This document shows positions 48,835 through 61,100 of a DNA stretch of 64,000 nucleotides, piece after piece (position 1 is the stretch's first letter; the number at the start of each line of letters is the position of its first letter). The notes beneath the pieces were generated by a model that was not told where the DNA came from, did no database searches, and saw only the letters and a program-made list of their open reading frames with translations. The DNA is taken from positions 558,001 through 622,000 of the forward strand of contig JALLLT010000013.1 in assembly GCA_025266875.1 (NCBI GenBank). Direction: 5' to 3'. A program made the position numbers and the translations under genes. Source of the DNA: Fennellomyces sp. T-0311 (taxonomy: Eukaryota > Mucoromycota > Mucoromycetes > Mucorales > Lichtheimiaceae).

Positions 48835-49495
48835 TTAATCCAGTGTTTCAGGTACACCATGCAAGGGCATCGACACAGCAGGACTGGTTTGATCCATAAG
48901 CCTTTGCTGATAAGCAAATGGTAAGCGGCAAACTTTCTTGTAGCTAACCGCTCGACCCACCGCCTTTGACATCAGTGCAGCGCAATCCTTTGGACGAGGT
49001 AACATTACCCATCGTCTCATAGACAGAAACAACACTAACATCGTTCGTGAAATCCATTCTTGGGTTCTTTGGATCAGCCCATCACGGTCTTTTTCCTTGA
49101 TAAGTTGGAATTCCAAAAGTAATGTTTGACATGAATCGGTAGGGTTGCGAGGAGGCGAGCGTACCACGATTCGGGATAGCCAAAAGGCCCTCTTCATCGG
49201 CATGGCTGAGATCGCCAATGAAGGATGCGCGCCACGGGATTTACATGACTTGCTGCGTAGGCGTTCTCGATAACACCGATGTATAGGTTGGCCAAGTGTT
49301 CGAAATCGTTGATTAGATTTGTGTCTTTGCCAAAAAGACATGGAGAGTTTTGACAGGTGCTTGTTTTTTTTAGAAGCTCCTTGACAACAAGAGTTCCAAC
49401 GTTTCCGGTACGGCCCACAGCATAGATGCGTTCAGTGCCTGACGTGTTGATAATGGTAATTGTACGTGGCTGTTCAGGGAGATTGAATATGCGCT
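48835..49495 (-). pseudogene. Remnant of an NmrA-like NAD(P)-binding protein gene
   Basis: Minus-strand fragments of an NmrA-type Rossmann protein. The first block, near 49460-49290, reads SGTERIYAVGRTGNVGTLVV with KELLKK and then LFGKDTNLI, followed directly by NDFEHLANLYIGVIENAYAA. The roughly 50 residues that should lie between FGKDTNL and NDFEHL are missing. Further on a different frame gives FIGDLSHADEEGLLAIPNRG, FMSNITFG, a stop, then WADPKNPRM, and a third frame gives KAVGRAVSYKKV. No start codon is present upstream. The glycine motif is GRTGNVG, where relatives usually have GATGNVG. In intact relatives these proteins are redox sensors or reductases; this copy cannot encode one. Confidence 0.7.
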
Positions 49496-49852
49496 TTTTT
49501 TAAGTTTGACAGCTGTCCATCCTTATATATTACAATGCGCATTTGTGTGCTACGACCTCGTGACTCTGTGCACTGATATACAAAAGTCTCCAATGAAACG
49601 CGCCTGTGATCTGTAGTCGGTAAACTTTTTTTTAAAAGAAAACGTCGCTGAAATTCCTTTTAAAGAGCATTTATAGCTTGCACAATCCGCTTTGATTATA
49701 GCCAGGGATTCATGGCCACCGAAATCCCTGTTGCGGTTCAAGATGCCATCTGCACTGGCACCACTGGAACCGATCGCGCATAGACAGCCAGCCTTCAACT
49801 CGATTTGATGCGACTATTATTGTATAAAGCCATCTGTACATTTTACTTTCTA
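49496..49852. other. Short intergenic stretch
   Basis: 357 bp between the NmrA remnant and the next gene's 3' end. An 82-codon minus frame is present but has no motif. I see nothing to annotate. Confidence 0.4.
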
Positions 49853-51095
49853 TCATGCCGTTCCATCCTTTCCCTCTTTGGCCACATCGGTCATTGTGAT
49901 ATCCGCACTGGGCTCACCCACCGATTCCATATCTGCATTGAGGAACTCGCTGACACTTCCTGCATCGTCATCATCCTCCTGTCCGGTATTGACCATCTCA
50001 TTGAAAAAGTCGTTCTGGTTGTCATCCACCTGTTCATTGGGGTTTGCGTTTGACGACGAAAAGTTGCCAAACATATTCATGGAAGCCGCGGTATCGCCAT
50101 TGCCCGAGTCACGTTGGGCGTTCATGAAGTCGGCCACGAATCCATTCTGCTGATCGCTCGGTCGATTGGCTGTCGATCCAGGCGTCATCATGGGTGTCTG
50201 TGATACGAGCGGCTCGTCTTGGTCCAGTCCTGGTATCGGAACAGGATGCACGTTTTGTTTCGTATGTTGCATCTTGGTGCCCGTTGCTCGTTTGAATTGT
50301 TCGGTTGTCTCGTTCAGTTGCTGTGCCACGTGAGTAAAGCAGGCAGACACGTTGCCCCTGATACTGCTTTCTTTTTTACCTTTAGATCGGTTGCCTTGTC
50401 CAATTGTTCCATCAGTCGCCAATAGTCCTGTTGCTTTTGTACCAGCGTCGCTAGCCGCTCATCGAACTTTGTGTTTCGCTCATTTAATGCCTTCTCTTCC
50501 TCTTCCTGCAGTCATCCATGAGTACACGTACACTGTCTGCCATCCACACTCACGATCAACTTGGTCAGGTCCTCTTTGCTTTGTGGTATCTCGAGCGGCG
50601 GTGGCACAATGGATGCTAATCAAAACACGTCAGAAACACCAAAGTTGCAGGCGGCTGACATTTACATGCGCTGTAAGGTGTAAAGATTTCTGAAAGGTAG
50701 TCGTGGTTGCGTTTGTATCTGGCCATGGCAATATCGCGTGCAGAAATATCGTCCAGCTCGTCTATTCATCGCCACCCCCCAACCAATTGAGTTAAACTGC
50801 TTGACGGCTTGGCGTGGGTCGATTACCTCCTGATGGTTCATCCGTGTCTTCTAATAACGTTCCACCCTAGCATGGCCGCTATGAATGACAGGTTTAGGCC
50901 ACTGACGAAATGGAACCGTACCTTATTTTGCATACGCTTCCGATGCATGGCAGCTGGGTCAGCGCCTGGTGGCATATTTCTAAACGCTGGCTGTTGCATG
51001 TAATGCGGAGGAGCACCCATTTGAGCTGGTGGCATGCCTCTTCCTGCACCAGGAAGCTGGGGTCCTGTTTGATTGTAATAGAATCCTGGATTCAT
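49853..51095 (-). CDS. Glutamine/asparagine-rich coiled-coil protein, unknown nuclear type
   Basis: Six exons in coding order: 51095-50922, 50866-50827, 50761-50666, 50615-50554, 50505-50380 and 50320-49853, giving 321 residues. A Pro/Gly/Met-rich N-terminus (about 1-57) is followed by the acidic GGTLLEDTDEPSGDELDD and a well-ordered block ISARDIAMARYKRNHDYLSE with IFTPYSASSIVPPPLEIP, then a coiled coil (about 122-185) and a long N/D/Q-rich tail. The block order resembles fungal chromatin or transcription complex subunits with a short helical core, but I cannot name one. The 40-bp second exon is required for frame. It is divergent from the PSMA3 gene, with 152 bp between ATGs. Confidence 0.75.
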
Positions 51096-51247
51096 AGCTA
51101 AAGAGAAAACGCGGAAGTTGGAAAAAAAAAGGTGCTCTCCCCCGCCTGATTTTGACCAGCTCAATTCGGCAGTGGATAGTCACGTAGCGTGCATTGTGGC
51201 CCATTACGCGGCCTTCGTACCTTTTTTTTTCGCTTTCACCTTTCAAA

Positions 51248-52416
51248 ATGACCTCCATTGGAACTGGAGTAAGCCCATTCCTGTGAACGAGACACACCAT
51301 TTGCGTACTCAACATGGCATTGATTAGTACGATCTTTCAGTCTCGACATATTCGCCCGACGGCCGCGTGTTCCAAGTCGAGTACGCGAACAAAGCAGTCG
51401 ATAACGCCGGGTAAGCTTTCTTTTCTCTCTCTTTCTCTTTCTCTCAAAAAAAAAGACTCACACCATGGCGAAAACCTTAGTACTGCCGTCGGCTTGCGCG
51501 TCAAAGATGGCATTGTCCTAGCCGTCGAGAAACTTGTACAATCGAAACTTCTTGTTCCAGGTGCGAATCGGCGCATTCAAAGTGCAGACTTGCACGTCGG
51601 CATTGTCAGTATTGTTCAATCACGTCCAAAAAAAAGGGCATACACGCTGACAAGTGAAAAAATAGGCTTCGGCGGGTTTAATAGCTGATGGTCGACATCT
51701 GGTCAAGCGGGCACGCGACGAAGCTCAGTCCTGGAGAGATATTTATCGACAACCCATTTCGGGAAAGGTGAGAGACAGCATACACGGCTTTAGTTTGGTC
51801 TTGTTTAACCGGGTTGATAGACAATGGCAGACCGTTTGGGACAGTATGTGGCTGCGTATACCCTTTATTCCAGCGTGCGTCCTTTCGGATGCAGCACAAT
51901 TGTTGGCGCAGTGACCGACGGCGTACCCTCCCTGTATATGATTGAGCCCTCTGGCGTGTACTGGGTAAGAAGAAAAAGGCTTCTGTTGAATGTGTAGGTG
52001 CTGATGTGGGGGTGAAAACAGGGTTACAATGGATGTGCGGTGGGCAAGGGCAAGTCTGTTGCCAAAACCGAGATTGAGAAGCTTGATCTATCCAACATGA
52101 CCGTGCGCGAGGCCGTCAACCAAATCACACGCATGTACGTGTATCAGCATCCGTCTACTGCGCAAAGCATATACTAACTCGACGCTAGCATCTACACTTG
52201 CCACGATGATGCCAAGGACAAGGACTTTGAGCTGGAGTTGAGCTGGATCTGCGCAGAGTCAAAAAACAAGCACCAGTTCGTGCCCGAGGATATCAAGCAG
52301 GAGGCAGAGAGATTGGCAAAGGTAAAAAAAAAAAAAGAGGCAGATCATGCGCGCGCGGAATGTGTCAAGCTAAATGTTTATTGCAGGAATCGTTGGATGA
52401 AGAGATGGAAGATTAA
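51248..52416 (+). CDS. PRE10: 20S proteasome subunit alpha-7 (PSMA3/Pre10)
   Basis: Structural alpha-ring subunit of the 20S proteasome; no catalytic threonine is expected. Eight exons: 51248-51268, 51328-51410, 51481-51604, 51666-51767, 51821-51964, 52022-52134, 52189-52321 and 52387-52416, 249 residues. Hallmarks: [118 protein letters not shown], then the alpha-7-specific [18 protein letters not shown] and the acidic end ESLDEEMED. The first exon is only seven codons, and the second AG after it is needed to reach YDLSV. Confidence 0.96.
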
Positions 52417-52486
52417 AAGTAGCAACCTTTTTTTTCACTCATAAAAAGCGCTTGTTACGTGTATATTGTGTGGCTGTCATGACAAT

Positions 52487-54545
52487 TTATCGCTCTGACT
52501 CTCTACCAACAATGCGCAGCGATGCTGGATTGATCTGACCCGTCAACTACATTCATGCCACGTGCGTTAGCGCCGTCCAAATCAGTAAAGTGGGCCGTTC
52601 ATACCTGACTGCAGCCCCATACATTGAGCAGGGTCAATGATGTGCAGGCATCCACCAGCAACTTGAGGACAAAGTCATCCATGGAACGCACAAAGCTGCA
52701 ATTGAGCGTCGACAGCACTCCGCAGGCGGCAGCGCCAACGTCGTCATTGAATTTGCCAGCCAGCATCTCCAGTCCGCCCGCTGAGAGTTTATCCAAACTG
52801 TGCAGATTGACGTGCTTCAATGTTTTGTTTGAATGGAGTACAATGGCCTTGAGCGCGTCATCATCCACATCGACGCATCGACATATATTCAAGCGCTCCA
52901 ACCCATTGCCTGGCCGGACCGTCTTCCACTGAGTAAACAGCTTTCGCACGCCTTCCGAAGTGATGTTCTCGCACTCTTGCAGATTGAGTGCCTTTAAATT
53001 CGGACAGTGTTTCAGAATGCCTTGCAGTAAAACGGCATCGTTCACCTCCCGGCAGCCGGGCAATGCCAGCTCGGTCAGATGCTCGCCCAGGGCCCCGAGC
53101 ACCTGGATGATCGTCTCGGGTGTCAGGGTCGCTTTGCGGTCGGGCCACGCAAGTTCCAGCGACGTCAATCGCGTGAACTTTTTAACCAGGGTAACCCAGT
53201 TGTCGTTCATCTTGACCAGTCGCGAAAGTTTCAAGTGGCGTAGGTTGGGACAATGCTGAGATAACGCTTCGATGCACGTCTGGTCGAAGCGGAACGAGTG
53301 AGAGATTTTGAAGCTTTCCAATCGATCGCCGACAGTCTTTATAAAGTTGACCCATGCGTCACTGGTCACCAGGAACGCGCCCGAAAGGTCGATGGACTGC
53401 AGGTCTTTCAGATGCGTCGAGTAGGTGTCCATCACCTCCGACGTCATCTGGCCACAGTAGATCAACTTTAGTGACTTTAGACTTGGGCAGAAATGCGCAA
53501 TGTTCGTGAGACCCGTTGGGTCGACGTCTGCGTAATCCATCAGCCAACGTCTCTTTTGGTCAGCACACGGCCGCGAACTTACTTGTGCAATCGTAGAGCG
53601 TCAGGTCCTTGACGGTGGGTTCCAGGAACAGCCGGACGGTTTGTGTAGTGAGTTTTCGATTCTTGCAAATGATCTTTGCGATCTTTTCCATATTCTGGGA
53701 GCCAATGTCACCAAACGCCTCAACATTCTCGATATACTGCACAAGAATCTGCACAACGCAAAAAAAAGTCAGCCTTGTCTTTGTTTCCACAACAACCGTA
53801 AAAAAAACACAAACATTGATACAAATATCTTGCAAGGACGGCACACGGTGGGCGCTCTCGGCACCCGTGGATTCGACCCGGCGTTTCTTGACGGCGCGTT
53901 TGACAGGCTTCTTTGGATCATGGCCTGCCAAACAAGAAGGACACACATTTTCGGTTTCGATATCGTTGGCGGCAATGGCATTCAAAGGACGAGCGAATCG
54001 ACTGTTGCATTTCTCGCAAAACACAATTTGATTGCGACGAGGACGAGGCGGGCGATTGGAAGGGCCTGGTTCATAGTCGGTGTCGCTGCCATCGCTTGTA
54101 TCATCATCATCATCCGACGGCTTGTCCGTTTTCTTTTTACGTTTGGAGCTGCTTGCTCTGGCCGTTTCGATCAATCGGCTTGCTTGAGCGTTCAATCGTC
54201 TTCCCGTACGACGTCGAGGAGTGTACAGAATGCTGGTTGTTGCTTGCTCCGCACTCGAAGACGAGTTATCGTCTTGTTCACTGGCAACTTGTTCAGGCAC
54301 AACGGCCTCTTCCTGTCCTCCTTGTTGTTGTTCTTCCTGACGTTCACGCCGAGCCCGTCGGCTACGATTGGGAATGTTGATGCCATGTTCCTAGACGGAC
54401 AGATTAGATCTCGATCAAAGAAGGACAAAAAGACGATCTTTTTTACTCTCAGAAAGCTGGAAAGAGCTGAAGTAGGACCACGGATTCGGTTCGTTTGCCG
54501 CTGCTGTGGTTGTTCTTGATCTTGATCCTGGTTCTGTCGGTTCAT
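52487..54545 (-). CDS. RAD7: Nucleotide excision repair protein Rad7
   Basis: LRR protein that with Rad16 recognises UV lesions in non-transcribed chromatin. Five exons: 54545-54447, 54390-53815, 53748-53583, 53527-52605 and 52546-52487, 607 residues. The N-terminus has the conserved NRIRGPTSALSSFLREHGI, then acidic and basic low-complexity stretches and a Cys-cluster region (IVFCEKCNSRFARP, NVCPSC) as in Rad7. NMEKIAKIICKNRKLT and the leucine-rich repeats follow (LKSLKLIYCGQMT, LERLNICRCVDVDDDAL, LTLLNVWGCSQ), and the end is GQINPASLRIVGRESER. The F-box-like position before the repeats is not obvious. It is convergent with PSMA3, 70 bp between stops. An Fbxl/AMN1-like protein is excluded by the N-terminus. 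Confidence 0.93.
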
Positions 54546-54811
54546 GTCAAATAAAGAAAAACAAGTGCGCAGCACTATCGGAATCGGCCCCGATTTTTTT
54601 CCACACACACACAGTAAATGCAGCCGCGGGCCATTTGGCTTCCGCTCGATGCGGATAATTTGGATGAGCAAAAACGTAGTATATTTGATGATAATGGTCA
54701 AAAAAAAACAAGATAGTATGCCAGATTTTAATGATGCGAGTGCGTGTTTGAAGGGATGGATGGGTTTTGTTCGAGTGGAAAGGGAAAGGAGAGGGGGAGG
54801 ATACTAGGTTT

Positions 54812-57800
54812 TCAAACGGCAGCCTTTGACGAGGTTGGATTGCCACGAGGAATCGCATGGTCACCGTTACTATTGGGAGGACGCATCGCACTGTCGCCAT
54901 TAAGCTTGGCAGTAACCCGCTCCACACCTGTCATTGGGTCGTCCTTTGGATGAGGAAAGTACCGGTCGTCGCGGTCCTCCAGCTGCTGTTTTCTTCTCCT
55001 TTTCCGCTTATTGACGCAATTCTTCAGCGACGCCTTGACTTCCATCATGGTGAACGGCTTGCTGATGAAATCATTCATGCCGGCATCGATACAAATCTGT
55101 CGATCCTGTCTGGAGGCCGATGCCGTCAATGCAATGATATAAACATCTGCCACGTTTAATAGCGGTCGATTGCTCTGGAACCCAGGTTCTCGCTCAGCTA
55201 CAATGGCACGTGTTGCTTCCAAACCATCCATCTCTGGCATGTACAGATCCATCTATAAAAGAAACGTCAATCTTTTTCCAAATCCAAGCAAACAAAACTG
55301 GCACGTGCGACTACTTGCAAAGATAACATCGAATTTGACTTTTCGCATGAGCTCGAGTACCTCGCACCCGTTGTTTGCTACCATGACATCATGGTATCCG
55401 AGTCGTTTGAGTATGCTTATCGCTATTTTTTGGTTTACTAATACAAAACAATGGATGTGTGAGAAGTTTTGTGTTTGCTATTTATGAAAACAAACTTACA
55501 CACGTTGTCTTCTGCAAGCATAATCTTAATTGGATGCAGCATGGCCGTGTTTTCGTCGTCCACAGACTTTTTGTGGTGGTGATGATGCGGGTAGTGATGG
55601 TGATAGGACTGTTTGGAGATAGGGAAGCGTCGTGGGTTATCTTCATGCTTGGTCGGGGCGAAAGAGGTGTGAGAGGATGGCCGACGACTCAACGTCTTTG
55701 GGTCGTCGTCCGGACCGGTGCAGGTATCCATTGGCAAGTCATGTGATGGCGACCCGGGTATATTCGCTGATCCAATCGGCTCAGAGTGATCCTGGGGCAG
55801 AAATTGAGAATGCTCTGTTGCAGGTGATCTGTGGGGTGGCGTAAACACGTTCCACTGGGGTGGCTCTGCATCACTGGTGATGGCAGGACTGACTTGAGGC
55901 GATGACAAACCCTGCGTATCCGACGATAGGCTCGCTTGTTCATCCTCCAACGTTGAACTGACGCCACTCAATGCCGGCGATGCGGGAGACGCCAACATGC
56001 TGCTTGTACTGGCGCTTTCTAAGCCAGCATTCGAGCTTCGGGCAACCGTCATTGGCAGCGTTAAAGCAAAGCACGATCCCACCTCTTCCTCAGACTCTAC
56101 CCATAGACAACCGCCCATATGGTTCACCAAAGTACTTGAGATGGCCAAACCGAGCCCCGTCCCGCCATACCTCCTTGCGGTGGAAATATCAATTTGTGAG
56201 AACGATTTGAATAACCTGGGTAATCGGTCAGCTGGTATGCCAATGCCCGTATCCGTCACTGATATTTCGAGTATGGCCTTTTCCAGCGGTAGCGCGTCAT
56301 GGTCATTCTCATCATCGCTTTCGTTCATGGCTCTGGTCCACATGGTTTCGATCTTTGCATCATAGCGTCGTTTCAATGACGTTTGGCTGGACGGATCGTC
56401 CTGTTCCAATGTTCGTGCAGGTGTTGGCACGCAGCGTTTTATCCTGACGCGAACACCGCCATCTTTTGTAAACTAAACCTTAAACGGGTAAGCTTCCAAA
56501 GAATGGAGTTTAAACACACACACACAAAATAAAAAAGTTTATAACCTTGACTGCATTCGAGCACAAATTTAACATAATCTGTGTCAGTCGCATTGTGTCG
56601 CCCATCAGAATGTCCGGCACGTCTGCGTCGATTTGCCACAAAAGCGGCAGGCGTGTCTTTTCATCCTTTCGCGGTGGGATAAAGTTGCTTTTTTCCAACT
56701 CGTGGATCATTTGCCGCACAGGAACACGATCGTTCATGTCCGAAGGATATTCGGTTACGTAGACGATCTTGCCAGGTTGGGACATGGATGCTTGGTGTCT
56801 TGCCATATTGAGTGCATCTAAAAGCGTCATAGCGTGTGCGTTGTTTAGTAGGCGTAATCTTTTCTTTTTGGTTGTTGTTGCAGCGAATCGGTATACCCTT
56901 CATGCACTTGCGAAGACTGAATCGTCGATTCTCCAACTTGAACTTGGGATCGTGGTTTATTTTAGAAATATCCAGAATGTCATTGATTACCTATGTTAAC
57001 CCTATTTAGCCCACGGGATTTCTTTCCATCGTCTTCCCCTAACCCAGTACAACTTACCGTTAATAGATGATGGCCACTTGTTTGAATCACTTCCAAATGT
57101 TCAGTTTGTTCCGCGTTGAGCGATGCACGTTCACGTAAAAGCAAATCGGTCAATGCAATAACGGCATTCATAGGAGTTCTTTACATAAAAAAATATTAGC
57201 CAAAAGGAAACGGCACCCATATTTTTGCGAGCTAACCTTATTTCATGGCTCATATCAGCTAAAAACTTGATTTTGTTTTCGGCATCCATCTTAGCTGCAT
57301 TTTTGGCTCTGGTAAGTTTCTCTTCGTGGATGGCTCGTCCCAATTCTCGAGCCAATCTCGGTTGCACAGCTTTAAGAATGGCTTCGGTATAACGCAGCGA
57401 TTTGGTATCCATGGGTTTTGGGTCCATCACACATAGTAGTCCCACAGGTTTGGGTTGAACCGTGCCATCTTCATCCAGTCGCACACCGATATAACTGCTG
57501 CATCCGGAATATGTTGATAGTCCAAGAAAGCTTCTTTCGGGAATACTGCAGACGGAATCACGCAACGTTTTTGAAAATGGAGTTTCTTGGTTTGGCGGCA
57601 ATTTTAATGCAGTATTGGGCAAACTAAAAAAAAACAAACGCAATGAGTTTTCTTTTTGCATAACTTGAAAAAAAAGCTTACAAGTTTTCCGGTTGCTGTG
57701 GTTGCGAAGAGCAATACGACCATCGAACAATCAGAAATTTATCGTTGGCGTCGTGAGAGCTTGTTGTTGTGCTTTCGCTGTTGCTGAGCGACGGTGGTGA

Positions 57801-58160
57801 ACCGTCGATAGTGAATGTTGTCTGTGTTGGTGAACGTTCACGGCTTGGAAGGGCAATGGTGCGTCCGCTTGTCGTTGAAGTAACGGTTGATTGTGAATAG
57901 TTTTCGTCATGGATTTCACTCGTCATTTCTCTGTACTCGTCTCGAGTCATGAGTTGCTGCACCATAACGACCTGAGCTTGTGTCCAATGCGCAAGCTCGC
58001 GTACGAGACATTCCATAAAGTCATTTCCAATCAATGAAAAGGTACTGGTATAAATAGATTGGAGTGGTGGGGATGATGGCGGTAATGTTTCCATAAACGA
58101 TTTATCGGGTTGCTGTTGTCCGTCAGTTGAACATGGTATAGGCGTCGTTGGGACGTTCAT
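54812..58160 (-). CDS. Hybrid histidine kinase with GAF-like sensor and REC domain
   Basis: Cytosolic two-component sensor, 961 residues. Exons: 58160-57682, 57623-57237, 57178-57058, 56990-56897, 56817-56546, 56472-55500, 55437-55319 and 55252-54812. The first 270 residues contain a GAF-like sensor ([25 protein letters not shown]). HisKA H-box: [17 protein letters not shown] with His at about 286. HATPase motifs: NLCSNAVK (N box), [19 protein letters not shown] long Ser/Pro-rich linker with a His-rich tract precedes the receiver: [20 protein letters not shown], phospho-Asp in [17 protein letters not shown] and KPF. No transmembrane segment, so soluble. Intron 7 is GC-AG, described in the findings. 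Output presumably passes through a phosphotransfer protein as in yeast Sln1-Ypd1. Confidence 0.93.
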
Positions 58161-61100
58161 TGTTATACAGGTAAAAAAACGTCGACGGGGTTAAGAAAAA
58201 AAACCGACAGTTTTTTTGGGTGGCCTTTTGTGTGTGCGTGTGCGTGTGTGTGTGCGTTTGGCTTGGAAAGGAAAGGTATGTAAAGAAGGAAAGAAAAAAA
58301 AACAAAAGGCGTTTGTCTTTTCTGCAGTCTGATGGTGACACACGCACTGAACGACAACTTGTTAGCTCAGAGCTATTAATTCATTGCTTAAAATTCAGAA
58401 AAACCAGTGTAACCATCCACCTCATACGTGCTTTTTTTATATGCAATGACTTTTTTTTGTACCTCTTTGCACAGAGAGCAGCCATCATAAACCAAAGCGT
58501 GTGAGAGTCCCCGTAGACGCTGGGAACAGCACAAAAATCCACGTAGCCGGCTGTTCATTGCCTTCGTGCAACATTGATGTCAAAGCTATATATAAATACC
58601 AATGTGCCAGCTATTTTTTTATTAACTATCGATCCCTGACGATCCTTTCCATGAACACAAACAGACTTATTTGGCCACAACCCAATGCCAATGACAACAT
58701 TTGTCAGTCCATATTTTCTTGTGGTGTAGCACACCCAGCCGTATCAATCATTGATCGGCCGCGTCGCATTTAATTAATCCTCTTGACTCGACTTTTGTTG
58801 TACTGCCATCATATACGATGACTCTCTCTCTCTCTCTCTTTTCGGCCCTGGCGTGCCTTGCAAATGGACCAAGGCAACCCTTACCATGTTGAAAGGAGAA
58901 GTACTATGCAAAAATACTGTATGTAACTTTCTTTTTTGGGCTCGTCTCGTAAAAAAAAAAAAGAACACAATAATGCTGGCATGAAAAAAACAAACGCCGT
59001 TTGTATCACCATAACAACATTTTGTAATACATCTTTTTCGATACTTTTCTCTCTTACGCAATGCTAGTACCGGCTGCTTTCTGAGTAGAAAACGAAAAAG
59101 AACCGTATTTGGTTTAGATGTTTTATTAAGCTACATCATTTCTTTGGATTCAACCAGGAATGCATGCACCTCTGAAACATGCTGTCGTAACGTGTCCACA
59201 TGATGACATCTCCCTAAACACTGTCTTTGTTTTGAATCTTGGACACTCAATATTTATGATTCCAGTGACTTGCAGCATACAACCATTCACTTTTTCAATA
59301 GGTAGAAAAAACTTGGCCGGTCTACGTAATTACTTAAAAGGCAGCGTCCCTTAAACCTCCTGCCGCACAAAATGCATCCTTGGATGAGAATTTCTGCTAA
59401 TGCTGTAAGTAATGATGGTCAACGTCACTTTCTGCTCGAGCCACTTTTTTTTAATTTCATGTATTGTTGCCAAGGCACCATATCCTTGTTGTCTAAGAAT
59501 AACATTGGTATGCATCCGCATATGCACTCTCAATATAATATAGCAGGATCCAGCTAACCTTTTTGTTTGTTTGTATCCTAGTATTAATTATAGGGATCCA
59601 ACATGACGATGGCCCGACTACGTAGGAGAACGAATTCACGAGAGCCTCATGCGCCTAGGATTATCAATGATCGTCACAGGGTTCAAGGTATTCATTCGTC
59701 CATTCAGCATCGTGGAGATCGATCAGATGAGGGTAAAAACCTGAGGGTGCAGAGTAAAAAGCAAATCGAAAGAAAATGCTAATCGCTAACAAGACAAGAA
59801 AGAAACCGTCATCTCTGACACAGTTATCCAAAGCAGCGAAACCCAAAGAAAAGGATTATCCGAATCAATCTTGTACACAAAAAGCTCGCAGTAAGTTTCA
59901 TCCTTTTTCTTTTGCAAAGTCCCACAAAGTTGTTTTGCGCACAGAAAAGATAAACAAATGAGCTAATTGATTTGGATATTGCATTATATGCTTCGGCAAT
60001 TATGCTAGTCATATATCTTGGTATATCGGACACGCAGGACACATCCGAATCAATGTAGTACGCATGTAAAAGCAGGCAACAATACGCTTACATGTTCGTT
60101 GAAAAATGTAATTGGCTGGCGTCGTTTTACTTGCAGTATACGTATCCGCATCTAGACAGTCATACACACAGAGATTAGAAATTCTGGAAAATAATCAAAC
60201 TGGTGTATTTTATATACGGACAGAATAATAAAAAAGAACTTGGGCTTAAAAAATGTATAGTTAGATGCATAACGTCTGTCCTCATCGTGCAGTCATGAGG
60301 GCAGAGAAAAAATTAAAAAGGGTACTTTTGCACAAAGAGTGCTTGCCTACTCCCAAAAGTTCTGTATCATTTTTTTTATATAAACACGCTCTTCCTTGAA
60401 ACAAAACGCTGCCTCTCGTTTGCAATAAGGTTCTCTCTTTTTCCCTCACAATGCATTATGCCGAGCGTTTCGCCGGGTAAACCAACAATGGAAATGCAGG
60501 ACCTTTGTATCATTGGTGTAGAGGAGCTGCGCGCGATGACTATCGATCAACATTGCACGTTGAATTTCATCATATCGGAGCTAACGGAATAGCCACATTT
60601 ATCCTTCAACATGTTGCGTACTATAATCTGTGTCAAGACGATTTATGTAACATACGCTGATCTTGTTTTCATGGGTAACATTGTACAACAAAAAAAAGGT
60701 CCAGATCGTATATAGGATATGCAATTACGGTTCACTGGCACCTTTTTGTTTATGGGAAAAAGATAGTAATACTGTTTTATGTACATATTTGCAAAAATTG
60801 ATCGTCAAAAGCTTTGTCCTCGATTACGTATTTTGGGGGTGATGAGTGGGTCTTTGGTATAAGGACTTTATAGGGGGTTCATGAAAAAAAGACGATTGAC
60901 CATATTGGGTAATTAAAGATAACAGACGGCGTGATGATAACGAGGAAAAAAAGGGGGGGATGGTCGGTTGAAAATCTGCACGCATGTTTGCTATTTATGT
61001 TTACTTGCTTTACGGTGGTATATCATTTTACGACCATGTAAAAAGGTAGTAATTGACTTTTACTGATAGGTCCTTGACACCAATTAGGCAATTACGGTAT

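Noticed and set aside
53641..54519. 292-codon plus-strand frame over RAD7
   Set aside because: It runs antisense to RAD7 and across its introns; RAD7 is supported by conserved motifs and splice sites.
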